DNA of 64,000 bases. It comes from Gautieria morchelliformis (taxonomy: Eukaryota; Basidiomycota; Agaricomycetes; Gomphales; Gomphaceae). This document shows positions 42,427 to 53,728 of the stretch, one piece after another (positions within the stretch are counted from its first letter, which is position 1; each line of letters opens with the position of its first letter). Below the pieces are notes generated by a model. That model saw only the letters and a list, made by a program, of their open reading frames with translations, searched no databases and had not been told where the DNA came from. The stretch lies in NCBI GenBank assembly GCA_015179125.1, contig WHVA01000236.1, positions 1 to 64,000 of the forward strand, written 5' to 3'. Both the position numbers and the translations under genes were made by a program.

Positions 42427-43538
42427 ATGTCGCTTGCCCAGATCTCTCTGCTGTACGCCGCCTCGCTGACCCCAATACCCCCGTTCACATGGCTGGGTGC
42501 TTCGATATCCACACTGGACGTGCTTGCCGCCGTCAGACTCTGTTTAGTCATGCGGCAAATTAGAGAAGTCACCCGCCAAGCACAGCCTAATAGTACTGAG
42601 GATGGACAAGCAGATGGGAGTTCTTTTATGAAACATGCGAGCGCGACCTTGACCGTTGTGTATGGAGGGGAGGCCGTTGCGGGTGAGTTCCACTGCGGCA
42701 AGATGTGGGCATTCATTCATATGAAAAAAAATATGGTAATCGCAGCGGCTTGGCTAGGCCTGTCACCATCCTTCCTTACCTCACCATCGTCTCCACTGCT
42801 ATACCTCGGAACTCAATATATCGTCGAATCTCTCCCTTGGATACCTGCAATAATGTTTGAGATAGAAGCTCCTCTCACCTTTCTAGACGCGTTCACCCGC
42901 TCTTATCTTCTGACCACTCTCATACCGCCTGCTGTGCTTACCCATACTAATACCACTCTGTCAAATTCTCCGTGGACCCTCCTGTTGGTTTCCTTTGTGA
43001 GTTCTTTCTTCGGCTTTATCGGGATAAATCGCTTATCTCCCGACTCCCCTAGATAGTAGCTAATGGAGGTTTCTTCATTGTAAATCTCTCCTCCATGCTT
43101 CATCCAGCAGGTTGGCACCTTGCCATTCCTGCAGAACTTCAGCCGTACGGCTGGACTACCGTAGACCTCTGGGCGGCCCCTCTAGTCACGGGGCTTGCAG
43201 CCCTTCTAACACATGCTCAGCCTTTCTGGGCATACCTCCACCTGTCAATTGTTGGGTTCTCTCATCCCCTGGCCGTCCAGAACGATGAAGACCTGGTAAA
43301 ACCGTGGAATGCAAATGACGCACGTGCATTCGGTGCCGTTGTATTGTGGGTCTTGTTTGCAAGCAGGACAGTCATGAATTACGGCGTTGCCTGGTGGAAT
43401 GTCAAACCAAAGAAAAAAGAAGTCATGAGATCTAGTGAGGACCTGCGCCTTACGCTCTGTACTGGAAGCTTACCGTATATTCCAGGAATAGATGGTAGAC
43501 GCTATTCTGGCGTTTCCAAAGCGAAGAAAACGCAGTAA
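42427..43538 (+). CDS. Multi-pass membrane protein, uncharacterised
   Basis: Three exons (42427-42682, 42746-42996, 43053-43538) join in phase through GT-AG introns to give 330 residues. Hydrophobic stretches are ISLLYAASLTPIPPFTWLG, YGGEAVAAAWLGL, YLGTQYIVESLPWIPAIMF, LLLVSFIVANGGFFIVN, APLVTGLAALLTHAQPFW and FGAVVLWVLFASRTVM, so perhaps six to seven membrane segments. The C-terminus is basic (KPKKKEVMRSS). The GGxxxA near the first intron and overall layout loosely recall TRIC-type intracellular cation channels, but I cannot confirm this. It looks intact and shows none of the decay seen in the neighbouring transposons. Confidence 0.75.
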
Positions 43539-43844
43539 ACCATGAAACCGTTTGTCATACATATAACTCGTGTGGTCTTTCTTAGCACGCGAAGAGTAGA
43601 GCCATTTTGTACGCCAAACTGTCACAATCTTTAGAAGAAATGTCTGATAACTACATGGCACGGATATTTCCACAAGTGGGGTTAACTATTTGCTACATAG
43701 TCGGAAACTAGAGGAAAGTGGTAGATCGGCAGTGCAATGAAAGTGTCCAGAGTGGGGGTCTTTGTCAAGAACGTATGAATGCTGAAGCGTTCTTGTAATA
43801 CTCGTTATAACTCGATCTGGTATTCCGCCGGGGATTCGTTCAAG

Positions 43845-45615
43845 TTAAGCTGTATGGTGGCGGCGGTGGGTTGGCTGGAGCTCTAGGGTCGAACCGCTAG
43901 GTGTGGGACCTGCCCGATCGGCCACTGGGGGGTTGCCGTCATAGGGGGGAGGCAAAGAAAGAGCTGCCACATGTCCAGGATAGGAATGACCAGCGAACCC
44001 GCTGGTATTTGCGCCGTCGAAGTGAGACGATGGGGCCCCAAAGTGGTGCGGCTGGGACTGTGGGAGATACATATGTGTCGGGAAGGACTCGCCGGGCAGT
44101 GGCGATGCGTGAAAATATGTATCAGCATGCGCGCCTGCATACACAGGGAAGTTACGCGAGTGCGAGGGGCCAGGCCTATTGAATCGCTCAGGTCCGACAA
44201 AATAGTTTCGTTGCGTCAGCGCCGAATGTCTCTGGGCCTGGGCTACATAAGGAGGGGCGGTCCCCATGTAGTCGGCCTGTGTTGGAAGGCGGGGTATATG
44301 CGGCCCAAGCTCTTGTTCGTGCCGACGTGGCACACGGTACAGGGTCTGATGGCGTATTTTAATGAGCAAGCCCTTTAAATAATAAAAGAGCGGTATTCAC
44401 GTACAGGATGATAATTAGTTTGGTATCCTTCCAAAACCCGCGAATATTCATCTTCCGTAGATTGTGATGGCAAGGAATTATCGCGTGATGCCTGGCGAGC
44501 TGGCAGGGACCTGTCCATGTGCGTGAATGCGGGATTCATCCCAGGATGTCGGTGGTGCACCGAGACTGGGGGAGGTGGAGACCCCACCGAGAAATCATTT
44601 GGTTGGGTGGCATTCGCGCTGCCTCCTGGGGCGGGGACTGAATGAGACTGTTCACTAAAAGCTTCTGGAATAGTATGATATGGCTCATAAGCCTCTTGGG
44701 AAAAGTGCGAGCCCCCAGGGATAGAAGCTAATACGAAATTAGAAAGACCGGGCGACTGTCTGTGGTGGACCGGTTCGCGGGAGGAGCTGGCATGCGGCAA
44801 ATCGGAGGGCAGGGGGATTGGGTCGCGTTCCTCTGGGACAACAGAACTACTTGCGTGGTTACGGCGCCGTCTGGGCTTCTTCCGTCTGGGCTCCTTAATC
44901 TGCCCCTCCTCATCCTTTTTGCGAGCTGGACTGAACTTATACTTGGGATATTTCTTCGCGTGTTCATTACGAACAATGTAAGCTTTCAACTCCCAGTGAG
45001 CGCGCTCCTCCTTAGTGATTTGTGTACGCCAAACCTTCCCGATGTGTTGAACCGATCGATCATCATTTTCGTCGTGTGTGTTGAGATAATGCTGACGAAA
45101 TAGTATAAAACAATTCATCGGTCGGGGTATATGGTCCTCATTAGAGGGTTCAACTGAATGTTTCCGTTTTACGCCACGGGGTTTCCTACCACCCTCCTGT
45201 TCTGCTATTCGCCATAGTCAATTTAATGTTAGAGAGGCAAGGTGACAGGCGTAAGAACCTACCTGGATTATGAGAATCACTGGAGGACATTGAACGGGGT
45301 ATATGGTTCCCATCAGAGGGTTCAACTGAACGTTTCCGTTTTACGCCACGGGGTTTCCTACCACCCTCCTGTTCTGCTATTCGCCATAGTCAATTTAGTG
45401 TTAGAGAGGCAATGTGAGAGGAGTAAGAACCTACCTGGATTATGAGAACCACTGGAGGACATCGAACGATTCAAGAAAATAAATGAGTGAGAGCGATGGA
45501 GTTCGGGCTTCCTGTCTTTCGAGTCTTTCGACTCTACGGGAAATTTTAAACTCAGCTTGTTCCCTATACATGGATCACTCACTTCAGTATGTTTTGTAAT
45601 ATAGGATTTACCCAT
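43845..45615 (-). CDS. HMG-box protein with duplicated exon
   Basis: Four exons on the minus strand (45615-45435, 45376-45263, 45204-44405, 44372-43845) join in phase into 540 residues. The HMG box begins at about residue 131: RPMNCFILFRQHYL, then IGKVWRTQITKEERAHWELKA and HAKKYPKYKFSPARKK, the pattern of sequence-specific (MATA/Ste11-like) fungal HMG domains that bind and bend DNA in the nucleus. A basic GVKRK segment precedes it, and a Ser/Pro/His-rich tail, probably regulatory, follows. The preceding 114-bp exon plus 58-bp intron is tandemly duplicated. The start at 45615 (MGKSYITKH) is the first Met; MSSSGSHNP within exon 1 is an alternative. Role in mating or development is possible but not shown. 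Confidence 0.8.
45128..45468. repeat. 172-bp tandem duplication (exon plus intron)
   Basis: Two copies with a 172-bp period (45128-45299 and 45300-about 45468). Each contains the 58-bp intron and the coding segment AEQEGGRKPRGVKRK. A few substitutions separate the copies (for example KRKRS against KRKHS). Confidence 0.9.
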
Positions 45616-46328
45616 AAAATTGTCTCAGTCAATATATCCTTCCATAAGGGGACGGGTATACTCGAGTGAGTGACGTGTCTGGCCGACGCGAAACTCTCGA
45701 GCCTCGGCCCCGACGCTGCTGTCACTTATTGTTGAACGAGGGATGCCTTTTCCTTTGATACCCTCCCGCGGCATGATACATGAAGGACCGTTGAACAGCA
45801 AAACCAGTGGAATAACGACCCGATGCTATCCAGTGGGCCTGGCTGCCATTGCCCCGTCAACTTCAAAGCTCCTAATGCGGTCGTTGATGCTAACTTTGCT
45901 CATTTATACTCATTGGATTCTATGCAACCTGAATGGAACAAATGGCCACGTATTTCAGTATTAATCTGATCGGCTAGGTACTCACAACCACTAGGCATGA
46001 GGCAGCTGCCAGTGGGCCATTATAGTGCGGTATAGATGGTCCTGCCAATGGGTTCTGGTGACTATCATGTAATTGTGTTTTGATTTTTGCAGAGACGTGG
46101 AATCAGCCTGCTAGGAATCAGCCTAGCTTCATCTTTCCATCAAAAACGACTTGGTTCGCCAACTTACCGGGTGCCGAAGCTCGTGCTTCGCGTGACGCCG
46201 TCACTCATGACCTAAAACGTCAATCTAAAGTACCTACCATCTACAGCTCTAGTTCTCGCTCCGAAGCTGGTATCCACTCGATTCAGGCAGGGAGTTCATG
46301 CTTTCACATTCTCAGCAATCACCTAAGA
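45616..46328. promoter_or_regulatory. Divergent promoter region
   Basis: This lies between the minus-strand HMG-box gene and the plus-strand senescence-domain gene. The reading frame of the latter is open back to 46080 (MIFAETWNQ), so translation might begin further upstream than 46329. No specific regulatory site was identified. Confidence 0.45.
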
Positions 46329-47898
46329 ATGTCTTCCGGTAGTCATGTAGAAGGATTTCTTCTTCTGACATTGCCTAACTGTACACTCACCACACCATCC
46401 GGGTCCCAAACTGGCCATTTAGCTCTTCAATGCGTGACGCTTGACATTTCTTCTGAATATCAAGCAGATCGGGATGTTTGGCTTGTTTTAAAGCTTAACT
46501 CATTTGAAATGATCATCTCGCCGACGCAGAGGATCAACTACAGTCGATCCATGCACAGCTACGTGTTCTTACCGGAAGTTGAAAGCTCTGGACTTGTGCA
46601 GCTCACTGCATCCCCTGATCCATCAAATCCGGCATCGTTCCAAGACCTGGAAACGATGGAGGTCATCTTGTCTCAATACGGAATCCTCTATGATGTCGAA
46701 GGCCCAAACCTGGATACGCAATCTAAGCCTGAGGCCGATCGTGAGAAGAAGGGCTATAATCTTGAACCGCCGACCGGAACATCGGATCTCAAGGGTCGCC
46801 TCGTCCTCGTGGACGAGCATGACGGCGAAATTGTGGCGACACTTGATGATGGTGTACCCATCAAAGAGGACAAAGCTTTGACAGCAGAGGGCCATGAGAA
46901 GGATCCAGTCGTCATCGAATTGCCTGGAGAAGCGGCTGGGCGTATTGAGGCGTATGCTCATCCACCCAGTGGCGAAGAGCGAGATATGTTGATGCAGACA
47001 GCTGGGCTCATCAGGTAAGATATGGAGTACTATATCGTAAACTTGAAAGAGAAGTTGTCTGATTATATACTATTCTACTTTTTTCTTCAAGTCGGGGAAT
47101 CGTCTTAGCTACGTCGGCGATAACGACGGGCCTAAATTCAGCCTCGAATTATTATATTTCACATTCAACGCCCACTTCGAGACCCATCGTGTTCTCGCCT
47201 CGGACGCGCACGAATATAAGACGTATACATAAAGTCAGCGGTACCGCGGTGGCCGTAACGTCAAAGACAACGGGGGCTATCCTCAAGACGATTGATTATG
47301 TCGCAAACAGGATCGCTGGCTCTGATCCCAGGATGTCCCCCGGGCATGGACGTGGGATTGGGTCTCAGCTGGCTCCTCCGCCTTTACCGCCCAGAGGTGG
47401 CTCCCCTGTCCACCTACCTCCGGCGACTCGTCCCCCTGGCGGAGCACCACCCTTGCCACCAAGAAATCCCAGATTATTGAATAGACTTCTCGCAAGCACC
47501 GATCTATTGTTGACGACGTTAGAGCAGTCCTCCGAAAAGGTTGTCGAGACTGGCACGGATGCTGTATCCGCATCGTTAGCACACAAGTATGTCACATACG
47601 TTCGCAATGTGCCTTCCAGCTTCTAACGACCACAAGGTATGGTCAGGATGCGGGTGAGGCATCCAGGATAGCAGGTCAATCTGTGCGAAACGTTGGCCTG
47701 GTGTACATTGACGTCCGAGGTATTGCGCGGCGGGCATTACTTAAAAAGGCGGGGCTGGCTGTGGTGAAGGCACGGATGGGCGGAAGGGACGTCATACTAG
47801 GCCCTCAAGGGCAGGCCATGCGGGGGCGTGATCTTGATTTACATGCTGGACAATACCCTTACTCTTCACCACCGGCAGGAGCACCAAAGGTCCTGTAG
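46329..47898 (+). CDS. Senescence/spartin-domain protein
   Basis: Three exons (46329-47014, 47092-47586, 47637-47898) join in phase into 480 residues. The N-terminal part (EGFLLLTLPNCTLTTP, then DVWLVLKLNSFEM, and MEVILSQYG) and the C-terminal senescence domain (GIVLATSAITTGLNSASNYY, HKVSGTAVAVTSKTTGAI, EKVVETGTDAVSASLAHKYG, AGQSVRNVGLVYIDVRGIA) match the spartin/ERD7 type, proteins associated with lipid droplets and endosomal membranes. A Pro-rich linker (PPLPPRGG, PPLPPRNP) splits the domain. I chose the Met at 46329 (MSSGSHVEGF) because it begins at the family N-terminus. It looks intact. Confidence 0.8.
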
Positions 47899-48397
47899 GC
47901 AGTTACCAAAAATGTAATGGAAGCTGAAATTGATATATTATACCATGATATGCGTTAAATATGTTAAAAATGTATTACTACTGTTGAAATCAGAAAGCTC
48001 GAGGAAAGGCTAATCGTCCCTGGCTGATTTTTTCCAGGGAGTTTACGAGTGCATGTCTAGTACCTGGTACCCCTATAGTATATTGGTAATGCGTGTCTCA
48101 CCTTCTCTTATTGATCTCTGTGTATAAATAAGGGGAACCTGTTGTATTGTGTCAAACGTTTCTTTCCCCCTGCTGTAGTTGTTTCGTCTACCCTCCCCAC
48201 CCTAGTATTTCTTGTATATTACGGTGCTCCGGCATCATGCATGAATCCTCCGGCATCAATCTTACCGTCACGACGCTCACCCCGGAGACTGCGCAGCGTC
48301 CAGATTAGAGCGAAGTAACGGTGCGCACAGAATCCATGCTGCAGCCTCGGTCAGAGCCTCGGTAGTAGTTCCTTGTTTTTATACAGCTTACTGTTTT
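47899..48397. other. Intergenic region
   Basis: No gene was recognised. Near 48125 TATAAATAAG and a following pyrimidine-rich stretch (ctttccccctgct) resemble a core promoter for the F-box-like gene. A 24-codon frame at 48238-48309 has no features. Confidence 0.45.
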
Positions 48398-48920
48398 ATG
48401 TTCTCGAGGGTATCCAAACTTGTCCGTCGCTTTCGAGACAAGAATGCGGCTGGCATCACTGGCAGCTCAGAGCTCGACATCACACAGCATCACCCAGCTG
48501 CCGCATGGCTCCCTCATGAACTCATATTCCACATCCTTGAATTCCTGTCTGACTATCACAACCAATCTCTGACTACGCTTGCCTTCGCCTGGCATTACAC
48601 TGCAGAGGTTGGCACGGCCCTGCTATGTCACATCTCAGTAAAGCCATCAAACTCGCTTCCATTCACCGTGTCTCCTGTTTCTACGGTCAATCAACCACAA
48701 TCCGAGATTGTCCTCTATCGTCAAAGCTCTTCTCATTTTAGAAGATAAGAACATCCGAACCACTAATTCCGACAGCAGAAATCGATCTAATCTCATTCAG
48801 AATGTGGTGGTGGCATTCTCCTCTTCTCACCGTCTTGAATCACTACAGCTTCATGTTCCTCCTATGGCATGGGGAAATAAACCAATCTCGACAATTTATC
48901 CGAAAAAGATGATGCTCACG
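48398..48920 (+). pseudogene. F-box-like gene, truncated by copia
   Basis: The frame begins MFSRVSKLVRRFRDKN and contains HPAAAWLPHELIFHILEFLSD, the LPxELxxxIxxFL start of an F-box (adaptor for SCF ubiquitin ligases). After a frameshift near 48710 the sequence continues as LIQNVVVAFSSSHRLESLQLHVPP, resembling the leucine-rich part common in agaricomycete F-box proteins. It ends near 48920 where copia integrase sequence begins. An intron could explain the frame change. Confidence 0.5.
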
Positions 48921-51231
48921 TGCAAAATATGGCATTATCATGGAGACCACAGCTCCATACTCCCCAGCCCAGAATGGAATCGCCGAACGACTCAACCGGA
49001 CCTTACTCGAGCACGCACGGGCAATGATATTTGCCAAGAACCTGCCAAAAATACTCTGGCCCGAGGCCGTGGCTTACGCGTGTTATATCAAAAATCGATC
49101 ACCCACGCGAGCGCTTGGAGATGACGCAACACCGTTCCAGGCACTATTCGGCAAGAAGCCGAACATAGCACGTCTAGAGGAATTCGGGACAAACTGCTGG
49201 GTTATGGTGCTGGATCAACGTCGAGCTAAACTTGATCCAAAAGCAGAAGAACACATATTCGTCGGAGTAGCTGAACATGCAAAAGCCTGGAGGTATTACA
49301 ATAAAGCCTCAAAGCACGTTCAAATCTCTAGAAACATTACATTTGACGAAAATGACAATAGACTCTACCCTATCCCGGATAACGACGATGACGACACGGC
49401 ACCGCTCGAGGGGGAGCACTCACCGCACGAGCATGTGCCGGACCCGATCACATCTACCCCACAGACGTCATCACCCCAGACAACGCCCGTTCCTGATCCA
49501 CCTGAACAAGCGCCAGCTCCACAGATTCGATGGAGCGCGCGTATCACTCAAAGACCAGATTACCGGAAACTGAATAATTCAGGACGCACCGAGCAGGTTT
49601 ACATAACGAGAGAGATCGTCACTGAACCTGAGAATTACAGAGCGGCAGTATCACGTGATGATGCGCTGATCTGGGAGAAAGCGATGGAAATTGAAATGGA
49701 TCAACACAAGACATTAGGAACATGGGAATTAACAGAACTACCACCCGGACGAGTAGCTATCAGTTGCCGATGGGTATACGCTGTCAAAACGCAACCGGAT
49801 GGACAATTCGATAAGGCTAAAGCAAGGGTTGTAGCTCAAGGATTCACACAGAGGCCAGGGATGGATTACTACGAAATAACCTCACCCGTGGTCAAATTCG
49901 ATTCACTACGTGTTCTATTAGCCATCGCAAACACACTCGATTGGGAAATCGAAATGATGGATGTCAAAGGCGCCTATCTCAATTCAACTATAAATGAGGA
50001 GATCTACATGCGCCAGCCCGACGGTTTTGATGATGGATCTGGATGCGTTCTAAGAATATACAGAGCGCTCTACAGACTCAAGCAATCGGGACGAGCTTGG
50101 CATCAGCGCTTACGCAAATTACTACTTGATCTCGGCTTCCATCAAAGCACAGCCGATGAATGTGTCTACATCAGAAAAGATAAGGACTCAATCGAAGTCA
50201 TATCAGTATATGTGGACGACTTCGGACTATTTGCTGATTCCAAAGGAGGGATGATTAAGCTCAAGGGGGAGCTTCATGGAAAATTCCCTTTAACAGATTT
50301 AGGAGAAATGAAGAAAATCTTGGGAATTAGAGTTGAGAGGAATAGGGATGAGGGAACACTGATCATGTCTCAAGGACATTACATTGACATCATACTCGAT
50401 CGATTCAACATGACGATGGCTCATTCCGTATCTACACCTCTACACAAAATGATCAAGCTCACAACGCCTATGGACTCAACAGGTCCAACTGCCGAAGTAC
50501 CCTACACTAAAGCAATCAGATCATTAATGTATGCAGCACTCAGCACACGACCTGATTTGGCTTTTACCGTACAACACTTGAGCCAATTCACTACTACTTA
50601 TGGAACCGAGCACTGGACGGCGATCAAGCACACGCTCAGGTACCTCAAGGTGTCACGTGACGACGGCATAACCTTCCGACGAGACGCTGGTCTCGACCTC
50701 GAAATATTCGTTGACTCGGACTATGCTAATAGAAATGACGCACTGTCTATTAGTGGCTATGTAGCTATACTAGGAGGAGGAGCCATCGCATGGAGCTCGA
50801 AGAAGCAGCGAACGATCGCACTATCTACCACGGAGGCCGAATACATGGCACTCACCGAGGGTGCCAAGCAATTGATCTGGCTGAGGCGCTTCATCGAGGA
50901 GTTAGGAATAGATCAAACCCGACCCACGTCACTTCGATCAGACAATCTAGGCGCCATTACACTATCGCATGACGCAATGTATCATGCGCGTACCAAACAC
51001 ATCAATGTCGCATATCACTTCATCCGTGAGAAAGTGGCCTCTCATGAGGCATCACTTACGTACGTACCAACGAAGGAGAACGTAGCGGACATATTTACGA
51101 AGGGATTGGATTTACACCAACATAGGTATCTATTAGGGAAATTAGGATTTTGTCGAAGGGACTTCTCGCTGAGGGGGAGTGTTAGTAATCGGGACGATGA
51201 CACCGCCGAGGCAGAGCCGGCACGCACTTAG
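48921..51231 (+). CDS. Copia C4 pol, long open frame (763 aa from 48940)
   Basis: It begins inside integrase (APYSPAQNGIAERLNRTLLE, with the catalytic Glu; both Asp residues are lost). The full RT follows: CRWVYAVKTQPDGQ, KARVVAQGFTQRPGMDY, EMMDVKGAYLNSTI and the catalytic YVDDFGLF. RNase H has FVDSDYANR, ALSTTEAEYMALTEG and RTKHINVAYHFIREK, ending ADIFTKGLDLHQHRYLLGKL. The frame is unbroken over 760 residues, unlike other copies here, so the insertion is young or was recently active. The last codons run into the LTR. Gag, protease and the 5' LTR are missing at the F-box junction. Confidence 0.88.
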
Positions 51232-51481
51232 CCGGAAGTTCGAGATCGCTCTCGACCCCGGATGCTGGTACACCGGCACGGCATCGGCACAGCATCAGCT
51301 CGAAGGATTGGTAATATAGGAACATCATATTTAGTATATAAGGACAGATGATCTTGTACAGATCGGAGAATAACAGTTTTATTTTACTCCTTCGTTCCAC
51401 AAATCTTTACCTGTCGCCATCACTACGTAGCATCTGAATTACCACAAACTGGTTGAATTCAGCGTGCCCTTGTGATAAACA
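51180..51481 (+). repeat. C4 copia 3' LTR
   Basis: It starts TGTTAGTAATCGGG right after the purine tract ctgagggggag (51168-51179) and probably ends GTGATAAACA at 51481, although TTCCACA at 51401 is another possible end. A TATA-like gtatataagg is at 51334. The last 80 bp (acctgtcgccatcactacg onward) resemble the 3' part of the gypsy L1 LTR, and GGTATCAAGCC after the end looks like a primer-binding site. Confidence 0.65.
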
Positions 51482-51489
51482 GGTATCAA

Positions 51490-53204
51490 GCCACTCTTTA
51501 ACCTTCTGAAGTCTTCTAAAAAAAGACTGCAGTGCAGACGGCGGTTCGCCGTTGAGAACGCTGTTGCTGCAATGTTTTCATCATGGGAATATTCCAAGTC
51601 CGAGTTGGACTCGATGATGGAGAGGAGGAAGGGACGGCTCACTTGCTGGGTGGAGGCGTGTGAGATGATGCCCAGTGAGGCGTGGTTCTGGGCAGAGGCC
51701 AGCGAGGAGCGTTGGCAAAGCCTCTGCAGGGCCATGGACGAACGCGATGGCGTCCCTCTGGGACGCATCCATGCGCCACAGCACCTCCAGCACCCTCAGG
51801 CCTTCCAGCAGCCGGCCAGACAGGTCGGCCACGCTGTGCGTGATGCGCAATGTGACGCTGCACTCATCTACGCCGCCTCCACCGCCCACACCGCACATCC
51901 ACGCTCTAGGTTGCCCCAGGCGCACACGGACGACGGCACACGCTCCAAGGTATGTGCATCCACCCTGGGGAACCCCCAGGAGCCCCCAGAGCTGCGAAGG
52001 ACCCGCGTAAGCTGCCTTTGCCGTGCAGCGTCATCCGCGGGCCCCAGGTGCCATACCTGCTGCCCTGCTCGTTCCCAGCGAGTGGGAACGGTGGTGCATG
52101 CTCCTTGGAGCATGCATCCACCTCTGGAGGCCCTCCAGAGGTCCCCAGAACCGGCCAAACATCGCGAACGCCGCGCCCGGCGCCCGCGGCCATCCACCCT
52201 CACCTGCGGCCACAGGGGCCGCCCTGCCGCCTCCCAGTGAGCGGGAACAGTGGTGCACGCTCTGTAGAGTGTGCATCCACCTCTGGGGACCCTCCAGAGG
52301 TCCCCAGAGCCGCCCAGATGTCGCGCACGCTGCGCCCGGTGCGCAACGACATCCGCACGCCCCAGAGCGCGCGCTGGCTGCCCCGCTCGTTCCCAGCGAG
52401 CAGGAATGGGGCTGCACGTCCCAAAAGATGTGAAGATGTGCACCCACCGCTGGGAGCCCTCAAGGGGCCCCCAGAGGCCGCCGGGTGCCGCGAAAGCCAC
52501 GCCCGCAGCGCCGCTCCGCCCGCCCTCGCTGGCGGCCGCATGCAGGGCCGCCCCCGTCAGTGGCGGGTCCCACGCGGCGCACCGGGTCCCCAGCAGACAC
52601 CCAGGCTGCTGGGGCGCCCTGCCGCATGCCAGGGCCGGCCCACCACCGTGTCCGCATTCGCGCGCAGGCCCAGAGGCGGTCCCGGCCGCCATGCTCTCTC
52701 CTGTCAAGGGGGGAGGGTGCGGCACGCCCCAAGGGGCGTGCATCCGCATCTGGGGACCCACCAAAGGTCCCCAGAAGCTCCCAGTTGTGGCATATGTCGC
52801 AACCGCCGCATTGCCGGCCCCCTGCAGAGCCACCGCCATTCAGGGTGGCCCCTGGGCAACGCAGCAAGCCCCCAGGCATCATGAAGATCGGCAAGGAACT
52901 CCACCAAGCCGAGGAGATCAGGCTGCGAGATGCAGCCATGCTGGAGAATGTCCAGATGGCCCTCCGCCCATGCGGGGAACGCGAAGCACCACGTCAAAGC
53001 GCGCGACAGTCTGCAGCTAGCAAACGTGGCCACGACGTGGAAGACCTGCGACGAAAGGAACTGGACAGGCAGCGAATGCCGCCACCAGCCGTCCCGGTCG
53101 AACAGGACGTGAGGTTCAGAAATGAACCCCAAGAGCAACCGGCTGCCCCCACAGACAGCCACAAGATGATCCAACAGATCGTCAGAAAGCTGTGCCTCTG
53201 CCTG
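51490..53204. repeat. GC-rich region with ~160-bp hairpin repeats
   Basis: From about 51900 to 52860, imperfect units recur at roughly 160-bp spacing (anchors near 51937, 52095, 52255, 52415, a degenerate one near 52560, and 52718). Each carries a first inverted repeat near gcatcc and a second around GGGGACC/GGTCCCC. Long frames are open on both strands (for example 51952-52884 plus and 51868-52839 minus), which reflects base composition. Before the repeats, 51572-51760 (MFSSWEYSKSELDSMMERRK) and after them, 52880-53180 (MKIGKELHQAEEIRLRD), look coding-like but match no family that I know. Confidence 0.6.
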
Positions 53205-53475
53205 CATCACATGCCTGGCGTTCATGCAAATGCACATCCATTGTGTCCAGGTCCATGGACACAATGCCCAGCGGCTGTATGCAGCCGCCCCGTTCGGCCA
53301 TGAAGCGGTCAAGTATTGACCGCTTCAGTAATTTCCTTGCATAGGGCTCCTCCGAGTCCTACGGGTGACATTGTGTCACAAAGCGGTCAATTATTGACCG
53401 CTTGGTTATTCCTTGCATAGGGCCCTGCTGGGTCCTATGCCTGCATAACTGCTATCCTTCGCAGTTAGGCACCAA
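53205..53475. repeat. Cluster of perfect hairpins, left part
   Basis: At least six inverted repeats follow one another: 53239-53266 (10-bp arms), 53271-53288 (7), 53301-53327 (12-bp arms, 3-nt loop), 53381-53403 (10-bp arms, 3-nt loop), 53415-53440 (7) and 53446-53467 (7). The two with core AAGCGGTCAA share the same sequence. The series is interrupted by the hAT element at 53476 and continues at 58262. Confidence 0.8.
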
Positions 53476-53597
53476 TAGTGTCTTCCGGGCTTGGGCCGGG
53501 CTCAAAAGCCCGGGCTTTGGCTCAACGAATTCTAAGCCCAGCCCTGAGCCCAAGCCCGACCAGGGCTCGGGCTTGAGCCCGGGCCTGTGGGTGTGGG

Positions 53598-53676
53598 AAG
53601 TCATTGAAGGGGAAGTCATTGAAGGGGGAAGTCATTGAAGGGGGAAGTCATTGAAGGGGGAAGTCATTGAAGGGGA
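53598..53676. repeat. Minisatellite, about 18-bp unit
   Basis: The unit gaagtcattgaaggggg is repeated about five times between the hAT left end and the transposase stop codon. Confidence 0.85.
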
Positions 53677-53728
53677 TGCCGCACATGCATGTATTTATCT
53701 GACCATAGTGTCATATTAAATTCAACAA

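Noticed and set aside
42269-42716. Minus-strand ORFs at the start of the membrane protein gene
   Set aside because: They overlap the plus-strand exon that splices in phase into a coherent multi-helix protein.
51868-52884. Long open frames on both strands (310 and 323 residues) as genes
   Set aside because: Both strands are open at once, composition is Pro/Arg/Ala/Gly-rich, and the frames follow the ~160-bp repeats. This reflects GC content and repeat structure, not a protein family.
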